A stretch of 12,510 bases of DNA from an uncultured Oscillospiraceae bacterium (GTDB lineage Bacteria; Bacillota; Clostridia; Oscillospirales; Acutalibacteraceae): positions 1 through 12,510 of the forward strand of contig UQZY01000045.1 in the NCBI GenBank assembly GCA_900545655.1, written 5' to 3'. Positions 1-6,247 of this stretch are shown here, in pieces. Within the stretch, counting starts at the first letter, position 1, and each line of letters starts with the position of its first letter. Made by a program: the position numbers and the translations under genes. The notes beneath the pieces were generated by a model that saw nothing but the letters and a program-made list of their open reading frames with translations, was not told where the DNA came from and did not search any database.

Positions 1-2
1 AT

Positions 3-377
3 GAAAAAGGCGTGGCTCCAGGCATGACTGTTGAGCCAGAAGTTCCAGCTGATCTTTTAAAGAAGGCAAGAGCTTATACTGATACAGCACTTATTACGAT
101 TTGCCGTTTCTCAGGCGAGGGATGGGATAGAACAAGCAGCTATGACAATGGCATAGAGTCAGGCGAGCCGATGTGGAAGGAGTCTCAGAAGGTATTTGAA
201 CGAGGAGATTTCTATCTGTCTGATGCAGAACAGCGCATGGTAGAGACAGTAAAGGCTACATTCCCGAAGGTTGTTGTTGTATTAAATGTAGGCGGCGTTG
301 TAGATTCCATGTGGTTTGCAGAGGATCCTAAGATTCAGTCTGTTTTAATGGCATGGCAGGGCGGTACCGAAGGCGGT
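3..377 (+). pseudogene. Glycoside hydrolase family 3 (beta-glucosidase) C-terminal-domain fragment, broken at both ends
   Basis: The reading frame is open from the window edge, so the 5' end lies outside. The translated piece has the look of the second (C-terminal) domain of GH3 beta-glucosidases: a segment with ALITICRFSGEGWDR (about residues 26-40 counting from the GTG at 12), then GDFYLSDAEQRMVE, then FPKVVVVLNVGG and the SVLMAWQGG stretch. In intact GH3 enzymes this stretch continues as an EGG-containing turn and several hundred more residues; here it switches at about 366-395 into ribosomal protein L7/L12 sequence without a stop codon. GH3 enzymes hydrolyse terminal beta-linked glucose or related sugars from oligosaccharides; the nucleophile-bearing N-terminal domain is not in the window. 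The GTG at 12 is not a credible gene start, as the frame continues upstream and there is no ribosome binding site. Best read as one arm of a chimeric join, not as a functional gene. Confidence 0.8.
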
Positions 378-608
378 GCAGCAGCTGCTGAGGAGAAGAC
401 TGAGTTTGACATCGTACTTGCAGAAGTAGGTGCTGAGAAGATTAAGGTTATCAAGGCTGTTCGTGAAATCACAGGTCTTGGACTTGCAGAGGCAAAGGCT
501 CTCGTTGACGGTGCTCCTAAGACTCTTAAGGAAGCAGCTTCTAAGGAAGATGCTGAGGCAGCTAAGGCTAAGCTTGAAGAAGTTGGCGCTAAGGTTGAAC
601 TCAAGTAA
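378..608 (+). CDS. rplL: 50S ribosomal protein L7/L12, C-terminal domain only (5' part replaced)
   Basis: About 76 codons, ending at TAA 606-608, match the globular C-terminal domain of L7/L12: EEKTEFDIVL, then EKIKVIKAVREITGLGLAEAKALV, then the alanine/lysine-rich last helix and the ending KVELK. This domain recruits elongation factors and other translational GTPases to the ribosome stalk. Intact bacterial L7/L12 is about 120-126 residues; the N-terminal dimerisation domain and most of the hinge are missing and are replaced in frame by GH3 sequence. The Ala-Ala-Ala-Ala-Glu-Glu at the boundary would suit an L7/L12 hinge as well as the GH3 EGG-AAA region. The codon choice (many GCT, AAG, CTT) fits a highly expressed gene, and an intrinsic terminator follows 18 bases after the stop. 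rpoB, the usual next gene, is not present downstream. Confidence 0.85.
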   Translation, partial: AAAAEEKTEFDIVLAEVGAEKIKVIKAVREITGLGLAEAKALVDGAPKTLKEAASKEDAEAAKAKLEEVGAKVELK

Positions 609-626
609 TTACGATTACATGAAAGT

Positions 627-657
627 AAAGACCCCGGGAATTTCCCGAGGTCTTTTT
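627..657 (+). terminator. Intrinsic terminator after rplL
   Basis: AAAGACC at 627-633 pairs with GGTCTTT at 649-655. After one C-A mismatch the inner stem CGGGA (635-639) pairs with TCCCG (643-647) around a very small AT-rich loop. A T run follows (653-657, then more T at 660-665). It lies between rplL and the convergent anti-sigma gene. On the other strand the stem is not followed by a clean T run, so it is probably one-directional. Confidence 0.85.
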
Positions 658-674
658 CCTTTTTTGTCCGCAAA

Positions 675-1382
675 TTAATCGATATCAATTCTTTCAAGTA
701 CGTCGTCAAGACAATTCCCCGCAAATGCCATTTTCAGCTCATATCCGGTTGCACTGAAGATTTTTATCACTTCTCCGGTGGTTTCATTATTTACCGCAAC
801 GATAAAACACTCTCCGTATGTGGGCAGTGTAGAACTTTTCATCGTAGAAAAAATTTCTTTTGTTCCATATGTGGAGCCGTCAAGACCATGACCTGTGTAA
901 GAATTCAAAGTGAGACCGTTTTTTTCTTCAATGGGTCCGTTTGCTGCCACGCTGTTTACAGTTTCTTTTTTTCGGCCATCTGAATCGTTGTCTGTTTTGT
1001 CGGATGCTTTTTTGTCGCTTGCTTTTTCCACCAAATTCTCTGAGATACTGCTATCACTTGGTCCGGCGTCTTTTTGGTTGCTTTTTACAACCTTTGAAAT
1101 GACAGGCACGGAAACAAGTATTACAACAGCAAGGCATGCTGCCGTAAGAATGTACTTTTTACTGTTTTTCTTTTTTTGCTTTTTGTCTTTTTGCAATTCT
1201 GTTTCCGAAGTGTTCTGTGATGCTTGCTCTTTTTTTGGTGCTTCTGAGCTTTCACAGACATTTTTAATTTCCGAAGGGGTATAGCTTTCGGCCTCTTCAA
1301 GAAGCTTATCATCTATGTTGGTAATCGATGAATAAATCTTTTCGGAAAATTCGGCTTTTTTATCTTTGTTTATTTCATTCAT
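675..1382 (-). CDS. Single-pass membrane protein, probable anti-sigma factor for the adjacent ECF-type sigma factor
   Basis: The 235-residue product has a charged cytoplasmic N-terminus with FSEKIYSSITNIDDKLLEEAE (about 12-32), a motif type common in Clostridia anti-sigma-like proteins. A Lys-rich stretch (about 65-76) and one hydrophobic membrane segment at about 77-96 follow, then an Asp/Ser/Lys-rich linker and an outside domain at about 155-235 that I do not recognise. That domain includes Tyr/Gly-rich LNSYTGHGLDGSTYG and ends in NCLDDVLERIDID. The positive-inside rule puts the N-terminus in the cytoplasm. The start codon overlaps the sigma factor stop as ATGA (1382-1379), a sign of translational coupling. 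The role is inferred from this layout and topology: to hold the sigma factor at the membrane until an envelope signal releases it. No zinc-binding anti-sigma (HxxxCxxC) motif is visible. Confidence 0.7.
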   Translation of the reverse strand: MNEINKDKKAEFSEKIYSSITNIDDKLLEEAESYTPSEIKNVCESSEAPKKEQASQNTSETELQKDKKQKKKNSKKYILTAACLAVVILVSVPVISKVVKSNQKDAGPSDSSISENLVEKASDKKASDKTDNDSDGRKKETVNSVAANGPIEEKNGLTLNSYTGHGLDGSTYGTKEIFSTMKSSTLPTYGECFIVAVNNETTGEVIKIFSATGYELKMAFAGNCLDDVLERIDID

Positions 1383-1942
1383 ACTGATATACCCCCTCCT
1401 GAAAGAATTTCTTTTAAACCGCCGCGCATCCGAAAGAGTGTGGTGGATACATTGCTCTCAGTCATGCCGGTTTCGGCGGATATTTCGCTTATTGATTTTC
1501 CATACCAGTAGCGTTTTACGAAAACAACGCGTTTTTCCTGCGGCTGTGCCTGCAGAAAGTTATTTATGTATGTTGAGAGCTGCATGGCCATAAACGAGGA
1601 CTCGACCGGAGAAAAATCCTTGTCAGGGACACATTCGGAGAGTTCGGAAAGTAAAATCTCCATACCCCCTCCGCGCTTTTCGGCGGTTTTTTTACGGTAA
1701 ATACTTATTGCACCGTTTCTGGCTATGCGCCCGACAAACAATTTAAGGTTTTCCGGTTCCTTCGGAGGAATGGAATTCCAGGTGAGAAAGTATGTATCGT
1801 TTTCACATTCGTCGGTATCTTCGTTTGACTTAAGTATATTCATGGCAATTGTACGTATGTACGTACCGTACTTTTTCTTTGTTTCGGTAATAGCCGATTC
1901 AAGTCGTTTAAGATACAACTCAACTATCTGCTTGTCGTTCAT
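1379..1942 (-). CDS. RNA polymerase sigma factor, sigma-70 family, ECF-like
   Basis: The 187-residue protein has the two-domain ECF layout. Region 2 lies at about residues 5-85: TYIRTIAMNILKS, then an acidic NDTYFLTWNSIPP segment, then LFVGRIARNGAISIYRKK, which resembles the -10 recognition helix. A linker at about 90-130 leads to region 4 (about 130-180) with the helix-turn-helix SISEISAETGMTESNVSTTLFRMR that would read the -35 element. The NDTY...WNSIPP signature is typical of a Clostridia sigma group paired with membrane anti-sigma factors. It starts at ATG 1942 behind the ribosome binding sequence AAGGGTGAG and ends in an ATGA overlap with the anti-sigma gene. Upstream (1996-2001, read on the minus strand) a TATACT could be a -10 box, but no good -35 is visible; autoregulation is possible but not shown. 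Confidence 0.85.
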   Translation of the reverse strand: MNDKQIVELYLKRLESAITETKKKYGTYIRTIAMNILKSNEDTDECENDTYFLTWNSIPPKEPENLKLFVGRIARNGAISIYRKKTAEKRGGGMEILLSELSECVPDKDFSPVESSFMAMQLSTYINNFLQAQPQEKRVVFVKRYWYGKSISEISAETGMTESNVSTTLFRMRGGLKEILSGGGISV

Positions 1943-2014
1943 GTTCTCACCCTTATCCTCTAAAACAACAGACGGATTTCCTGTTTGAATATCACAGTAT
2001 ATTTTTAAAAGAAT

Positions 2015-2770
2015 TTATTGTTTTGTATATATCTTCTGCCATTTGAGCCGCCTCTCCGGTGTTATACCGAAGTGCTGCTCAAGGTATCGGTCAATGCTGC
2101 CGTATTTTTCTTCGGCATAGTCAAGCGCCATGTTAAACAGCTCCTCATGGACCTGCTCGCAATAGCTTATTTCATCGATCAGTTCCCGGGGAACCCCGAT
2201 ACCATGCAGCCAATCACGGTTTTTGTTCGGTCTGTACCTGTCGGAAGCCAGGTATTCCGCAAGGGCTTCTTCGCGCGTTCTGCCAAGAGAAAGTTCTATG
2301 AGAGCAGCAGCCATTCCGGTGCGGTCTTTTCCTTCCGTACAGTGAAAGAGAAAGGTTTCTCCTTTGTCCATACACCTGAATATTTCTTCATAAGCGGAGC
2401 TGTCAATCATAGCAAAATACGATTCGAATTTATCCTTTTTTATAAGACCCTTTTCATTACTCTTCATCGTTACAATGCGAAATTTAGCCCTTTTTGTAAC
2501 GACTATCAGAGGGAAGTCCTTGTCACTGAAAACGGGAGTATGTATGTACCTTGCCCCTTTTGGGATATAATCCGGCTTTTCTTTTATCTCTTCCTTAGAA
2601 CGAAAATCCACAACAGTATCAAGACTTAATGACTCCAGCAGCGATATATCCCTGCGCGTAAGCCTGCTTGGTTTTGATGAGCGGTATATCTTGCCCTTTA
2701 TGATATTTGTTTCGGGGGCATCTCCAAGATCCCTGAAATTTGTAAACTCCGATTTTATTTTTTTTTCCAT
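2015..2770 (-). CDS. Tyrosine-protein-phosphatase-like enzyme (Y_phosphatase3 / IphP type)
   Basis: The 251-residue protein starts with the NFRDLG motif (about 11-16) and has KIYRSSKPSRL (about 27-37) and VVDFRSKEE (about 53-61). It then shows the catalytic P-loop HCTEGKDRTG with Cys144 as nucleophile and Arg150 binding phosphate (C-X5-R). This order is that of bacterial tyrosine phosphatases of the PF13350 type, which hydrolyse phosphotyrosine and in some members phosphoserine/threonine or phosphoinositides. The substrate here is unknown. No signal peptide is seen, so it is probably cytoplasmic. ATG 2770 is preceded by AAAGGGG, and a TTGCAA...TATACT promoter lies in the divergent spacer. It points the same way as the sigma/anti-sigma pair 72 bases downstream, with no hairpin terminator between them, so read-through is possible. 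A link to envelope signalling is speculation. Confidence 0.85.
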   Translation of the reverse strand: MEKKIKSEFTNFRDLGDAPETNIIKGKIYRSSKPSRLTRRDISLLESLSLDTVVDFRSKEEIKEKPDYIPKGARYIHTPVFSDKDFPLIVVTKRAKFRIVTMKSNEKGLIKKDKFESYFAMIDSSAYEEIFRCMDKGETFLFHCTEGKDRTGMAAALIELSLGRTREEALAEYLASDRYRPNKNRDWLHGIGVPRELIDEISYCEQVHEELFNMALDYAEEKYGSIDRYLEQHFGITPERRLKWQKIYTKQ

Positions 2771-2814
2771 TTATTTAATCCCCTTTGGCAGTGATATGTA
2801 AAACATATAAATAT

Positions 2815-2844
2815 AGTATATATAAACAGTTGTTTGATTTGCAA
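2815..2844 (-). promoter_or_regulatory. Probable sigma-A promoter of the phosphatase gene
   Basis: On the minus strand TTGCAA (2844-2839) and TATACT (2820-2815) are separated by 18 bases, in AT-rich DNA about 45 bases before the start codon. It overlaps the plus-strand promoter of the divergent oxidoreductase gene. Confidence 0.5.
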
Positions 2845-2861
2845 GTTAAATATGATAAAAT
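2834..2861 (+). promoter_or_regulatory. Probable sigma-A promoter of the FAD oxidoreductase gene
   Basis: TTGATT (2834-2839) and TAAAAT (2856-2861) are separated by 16 bases, about 46 bases before the chosen ATG at 2908. An alternative is TTGTTT (2830-2835) with TATGAT (2851-2856), spacing 15. The -35 regions of the two divergent promoters overlap, so a single regulator could act on both. Confidence 0.45.
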
Positions 2862-2907
2862 ATTTTACAGCTTTAATTCGAAAAAGATTTTAACAGAGGT
2901 GATAATT

Positions 2908-4275
2908 ATGGGAAAGAAAATTATTGTTGCGGGTGCGGGACACGGCGGAATAACCGCGGCGGCACTCCTTGCAAAAGCAGGCTTTGATGTTACGGTTTAT
3001 GAACGCGGAGAAAAGGGAAAACTTGGATACGACTGGACAGATATCTTTGACCCCAAGGCTCTTGATATGGTCGGATGTCCGCGCCCGGCAGACGGAAAAT
3101 GGGAATGGAAGATTGACATGACCTTCTTCGGTCCAAACACACCCGACAGCACAAAAATCCGTCAGAGAGTTCCAAACGACCCGAATGAGATGGAAATAAA
3201 GATGGAGCGCAGAGACATCTATGAGCTTCTAATAAACTTTGCCGAGTCAAACGGAGCGAAGTTTGAGTACGGAGTGAATATCGAAGGCCCCGTTATGGCC
3301 GGAGACCGTGTTATAGGAATTAAAACAAACAAGGGAGACATACTCGGAGACATGGTTATTGATGCCTGCGGTGCCGAGTCGCCCGTGCGTCAGAATCTTC
3401 CCGATTGTCTCGGTATACAGAAGCATCCGCTCTGGGGCGAGAAATTCTATGTTTACCGTGCATTTTATGATCTTCCCGTTGACCCGAATACGGTTGAAGA
3501 TAAGTATAAGGTAATGCTTTTCCCGGATCCCGAATCCATAGGCATAGGCTGGATTGCAACCGAGGATACATTTTCGGACCTTCTTATCGGACATATGGAT
3601 CCTCTTACCATGGAACAGGTTGAGGAAATTGCAGACCGCTACAGAAAGACAAATCCGCAGCTTGGCACAAAGCTTCTTCGCGGCGGTCAGTTTGTTCTAA
3701 TTCCGGTTCGTCAGCCTCTTTCAATCATGGTTTCCGACGGATATGCCGCAATAGGAGATTCGGCATTTATGACCGTTCCTATCATAGGCTCCGGTATCGG
3801 AAATGCGATAAAGAATTCAAAAATACTTGCAGACACAATTATTGCCGACAAGACGGAAACATATTCCGCTGAAACGCTCTGGGATTATCAGTATAACTAT
3901 TATCAGAAGATGGGTAAAAACATTGCTCCTCTTGCACTTGCAAAGCTTCTTCTCACGAGAGTTTCACAGGATCAGATTGCATATGCAATAAACGAAGGTC
4001 TTCTCACTTATCACGAGATGACCATCACCGCAAACCATACAAGTCTCTGGAAATTCCTTCACTTTGATCCTAACCTTCCGAAGAGAGGCGCAGCGCTTCT
4101 CAAGGATAAGGATCTTACAAAGAAGGGTATAGGGGTTGTTGCGGACATAGTCGCTTGTCTTGCCGTTGAGCAATTCCTTCCGAGACACTACAGTCGCTTT
4201 GCCGTAAAGAGATGGGCAAAGGCTTATGATACTGTATTTACTCACAGGCTTAAGGCTATGGGTAAAGGTGAATAA
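2908..4275 (+). CDS. FAD-dependent oxidoreductase (geranylgeranyl-reductase / class A flavoprotein monooxygenase fold)
   Basis: I chose ATG 2908 (455 residues) because AGAGGTGAT lies just before it and the dinucleotide-binding fold begins at once. An in-frame ATG at 2785 would put translation across the promoter and add 41 AT-coded residues with no homology feel. The protein has the Rossmann motif VAGAGHGGITAA (about 7-18) with an acidic residue ending the second strand (YER, Glu32). The DACGAES motif follows at 152-158, and the FAD-ribityl motif DGYAAIGDSA at 277-286 leads into a Gly-rich loop (PIIGSGIGNA). These are marks of the PHBH-like flavoprotein superfamily that includes geranylgeranyl reductases and aromatic hydroxylases. 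The substrate cannot be read from sequence. The last 130 residues are helical and end without a membrane segment. It stands alone, with its own promoter and terminator. Confidence 0.8.
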   Translation: MGKKIIVAGAGHGGITAAALLAKAGFDVTVYERGEKGKLGYDWTDIFDPKALDMVGCPRPADGKWEWKIDMTFFGPNTPDSTKIRQRVPNDPNEMEIKMERRDIYELLINFAESNGAKFEYGVNIEGPVMAGDRVIGIKTNKGDILGDMVIDACGAESPVRQNLPDCLGIQKHPLWGEKFYVYRAFYDLPVDPNTVEDKYKVMLFPDPESIGIGWIATEDTFSDLLIGHMDPLTMEQVEEIADRYRKTNPQLGTKLLRGGQFVLIPVRQPLSIMVSDGYAAIGDSAFMTVPIIGSGIGNAIKNSKILADTIIADKTETYSAETLWDYQYNYYQKMGKNIAPLALAKLLLTRVSQDQIAYAINEGLLTYHEMTITANHTSLWKFLHFDPNLPKRGAALLKDKDLTKKGIGVVADIVACLAVEQFLPRHYSRFAVKRWAKAYDTVFTHRLKAMGKGE

Positions 4276-4318
4276 ATATCCGTTTGTTTGATAGGTTGTA
4301 AAATTCGACACATGTCCT

Positions 4319-4352
4319 GAAAACGTCCGATAAATCCGGGCGTTTTCTTTTT
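4319..4352 (+). terminator. Intrinsic terminator after the FAD oxidoreductase
   Basis: An 11-bp stem, GAAAACGTCCG (4319-4329) with CGGGCGTTTTC (4337-4347, including one T-G wobble), closes a 7-base loop. It is followed by a run of five T (4348-4352), 43 bases after the stop codon. Confidence 0.9.
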
Positions 4353-4587
4353 GCAAGACTGTTTTATCCTTTCGGACGAGGTTTTTTGACTTGAGACTTT
4401 CTGTATTTATGGCATATATTTTTCCCGTGTTTGCAGTGCGTAAATTCTTTACAAAGCAGGGTTAATCCTATATAATTATAAGTTAATTGATGTGGGATAA
4501 GCGTGGCTTGACCCTATAAAACAAATCAGATATTTAAAAGAAATTGATTTTTAAAAAACATTCAAAAAATTTTCAGGAGAGAAAAAG
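4353..4587 (+). other. Leader and spacer before gltX
   Basis: The oxidoreductase-gltX gap is 312 bases and holds no credible gene. The first 77 bases contain the oxidoreductase terminator. After the promoter at 4448-4476 there is an AT-rich 5' leader of about 105 nt. It holds a small imperfect hairpin at about 4494-4514 (GGG-AT-AAGC-GTG-GCTT-GA-CCC). I looked for a T-box (the conserved AGGGTGG...ACC antiterminator element) and a leader terminator before gltX and found neither. The leader ends in AGGAGAG, a strong ribosome binding site 7 bases before the gltX ATG. A weak CCT/AGG hairpin with six T's at about 4371-4390 is too short to call. Confidence 0.6.
4448..4476 (+). promoter_or_regulatory. 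Near-consensus sigma-A promoter of the gltX operon
   Basis: TTTACA (4448-4453) and a perfect TATAAT (4471-4476) with the ideal 17-base spacer. It is the best vegetative promoter in the window and lies about 110 bases before the gltX start, fitting constitutive expression of aminoacyl-tRNA synthetases. Confidence 0.85.
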
Positions 4588-6246
4588 ATGGATTATTCAA
4601 AGCTTGCCGAACTCTTGTTTCCCGGTGTAAAAGAAACGCCGGAGTTTTATGAAAATAAATACGGTGAAAGAAATTTGGCCGAGGGGGCAAGGGTGACGAG
4701 ATTTGCACCGAGTCCGACGGGATATCTTCATATCGGAGGTCTCTTTGCCGCTCTTATAGCGAAGCTTACCGCCGACGTTTCCGGCGGGGCGTTTTATCTT
4801 CGTATAGAGGATACCGATAAAAAGAGAGAGGTCGAAGACGGTGTAACAGGAATAATAAAGGGCTTGCATGACTTCGGAATTGATGTTGAAGAGGGAGTTA
4901 CCGGCTTCGACAGTGAGGCCGGGGCATATGGGCCTTATACACAGTCAAGGCGTGCAGATATCTATCATTGTTTCGCAAAGTACCTGGTTGCACAGGGACT
5001 TGCGTATCCTTGTTTCTGCACCGCCGAAGAGCTTGAGGAGCTCCGCGCGTCTCAGGAAAAGGACGGCATTACTCCGGGCTATTACGGTGAGTATGCAAGG
5101 TGCAGAGATCTTTCCTTTGAAGAAATACAAAACAGAATCGAGCAGGGAGTTCCGTATGTGCTAAGGCTGAAAAGCCCCGGCCGCCCCGACGGAAAAATAA
5201 TATTTGATGACATGATAAAGGGCAAGATAGAAATGCCCGAAAACATAACGGATGTTGTTCTTTTAAAGACGGACGGTATACCGACATATCATTTTGCTCA
5301 TTGCGTGGATGATCATCTTATGAGAACCACACATGTTGTAAGGGGTGACGAGTGGATTTCATCCGTTCCGACTCATATACAGCTTTTTAAGTGCTGCGGC
5401 TTTAAGGTTCCGAAGTATGCGCACATAGCTCCTATCATGAAGCTTGATAACGGAAACAAGCGTAAGCTTTCAAAGAGAAAAGACCCTGAGGCGGCAGTTG
5501 AATACTACGCCGAAGAGGGTTTCCCGAAGGAGTCGGTTCTTGAGTACCTGCTTACACTCGCAAACTCAAACTTTGAGGACTGGAGACGCGCAAATAAGGA
5601 AGCGCCGATTTCGGATTTCCCGTTTAATCTTAAAAAGATGAGCGTGTCGGGTGCGTTGTTTGACCTTGCAAAACTCAACGATATCTCAAAGAACGTTATT
5701 TCCGTCATGGATGCGGATACCGTTCTCAAAAAGACCGAGGAATGGGCAGAAAATTACAATCCGGAGTTTTACGACCTTATCGAGGCTGACCGTCAGAAGA
5801 TGCGCAGCATATTAAATATCGACCGTGAAAATGCCAAGCCACGTAAGGATATCTCAAGGTGGGCGGACGTTCCGGACTATGTATCCTATTTCTACGGTGA
5901 AACGTATAGTCAGAGCTATGATGTGTTGCCGGAAAGTATAAGCAGAAAAGACGCGGTGGACGTTCTCAAAGCCTATAAACAAGTTTTTGACATAAATGAC
6001 GACAAGGACACATGGTTCCAAAAGATAAAGGATTTATGTGAGCCGCTCGGATTTACTCCGAATGTTAAGGAGTATAAAGCAAATCCGGAGAACTTCAAGG
6101 GTCACGTCGGCGATGTATCCACTATCATAAGAGTTGCTCTTACAAGCCGAACAAACACGCCGGACCTCCATGCTATCATGGCGGTGCTCGGAAAGACAGA
6201 GGTTAACAACAGATTTGACGCGGCGATTGCCGATTGGGAGAAGTAA
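4588..6246 (+). CDS. gltX: Glutamate--tRNA ligase (GluRS)
   Basis: Class I aminoacyl-tRNA synthetase that charges tRNA-Glu with glutamate in the cytoplasm, using ATP. The HIGH-type signature is in FAPSPTGYLHIGG (39-51), followed by YLRIEDTD (70-77). The GluRS body motifs include YTQSRR (117-122), CFCTAEELE (142-150) and VVRGDEW (250-256). The KMSKS-type loop is KLSKRKDP (293-300). Length is 552 residues against about 470-500 for many bacterial GluRS. About 33 residues precede the Rossmann fold, a longer lead than in the Escherichia coli type, and the anticodon-binding C-terminal part is complete. The ATG has AGGAGAG upstream. It is first in an operon; glnS starts one base after its stop codon. 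Because a GlnRS is also present, this enzyme is probably of the discriminating type, but that is inference. Confidence 0.97.
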   Translation: MDYSKLAELLFPGVKETPEFYENKYGERNLAEGARVTRFAPSPTGYLHIGGLFAALIAKLTADVSGGAFYLRIEDTDKKREVEDGVTGIIKGLHDFGIDVEEGVTGFDSEAGAYGPYTQSRRADIYHCFAKYLVAQGLAYPCFCTAEELEELRASQEKDGITPGYYGEYARCRDLSFEEIQNRIEQGVPYVLRLKSPGRPDGKIIFDDMIKGKIEMPENITDVVLLKTDGIPTYHFAHCVDDHLMRTTHVVRGDEWISSVPTHIQLFKCCGFKVPKYAHIAPIMKLDNGNKRKLSKRKDPEAAVEYYAEEGFPKESVLEYLLTLANSNFEDWRRANKEAPISDFPFNLKKMSVSGALFDLAKLNDISKNVISVMDADTVLKKTEEWAENYNPEFYDLIEADRQKMRSILNIDRENAKPRKDISRWADVPDYVSYFYGETYSQSYDVLPESISRKDAVDVLKAYKQVFDINDDKDTWFQKIKDLCEPLGFTPNVKEYKANPENFKGHVGDVSTIIRVALTSRTNTPDLHAIMAVLGKTEVNNRFDAAIADWEK

Positions 6247-6247
6247 T

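Noticed and set aside
1..608. A genuine glycosidase-ribosomal protein fusion or moonlighting protein
   Set aside because: Both parts are fragments of unrelated families joined at an Ala-rich word, the L7/L12 dimerisation domain is lost, and a second join of the same kind occurs at the other end.
2018..2629. Plus-strand open frame of about 203 codons across the phosphatase gene
   Set aside because: The minus strand carries the NFRDLG and HCTEGKDRTG motifs in order; the plus frame is antisense, has no ribosome binding site and no motif.
2785..2907. Upstream ATG at 2785 as the start of the FAD oxidoreductase
   Set aside because: It has no ribosome binding site, crosses both promoters and adds 41 residues ahead of the dinucleotide-binding fold; ATG 2908 has AGAGGTGAT and is better placed.
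4477..4587. T-box or other riboswitch in the gltX leader
   Set aside because: The conserved T-box antiterminator word is missing, there is no leader terminator, and the only hairpin (about 4494-4514) is short and interrupted.
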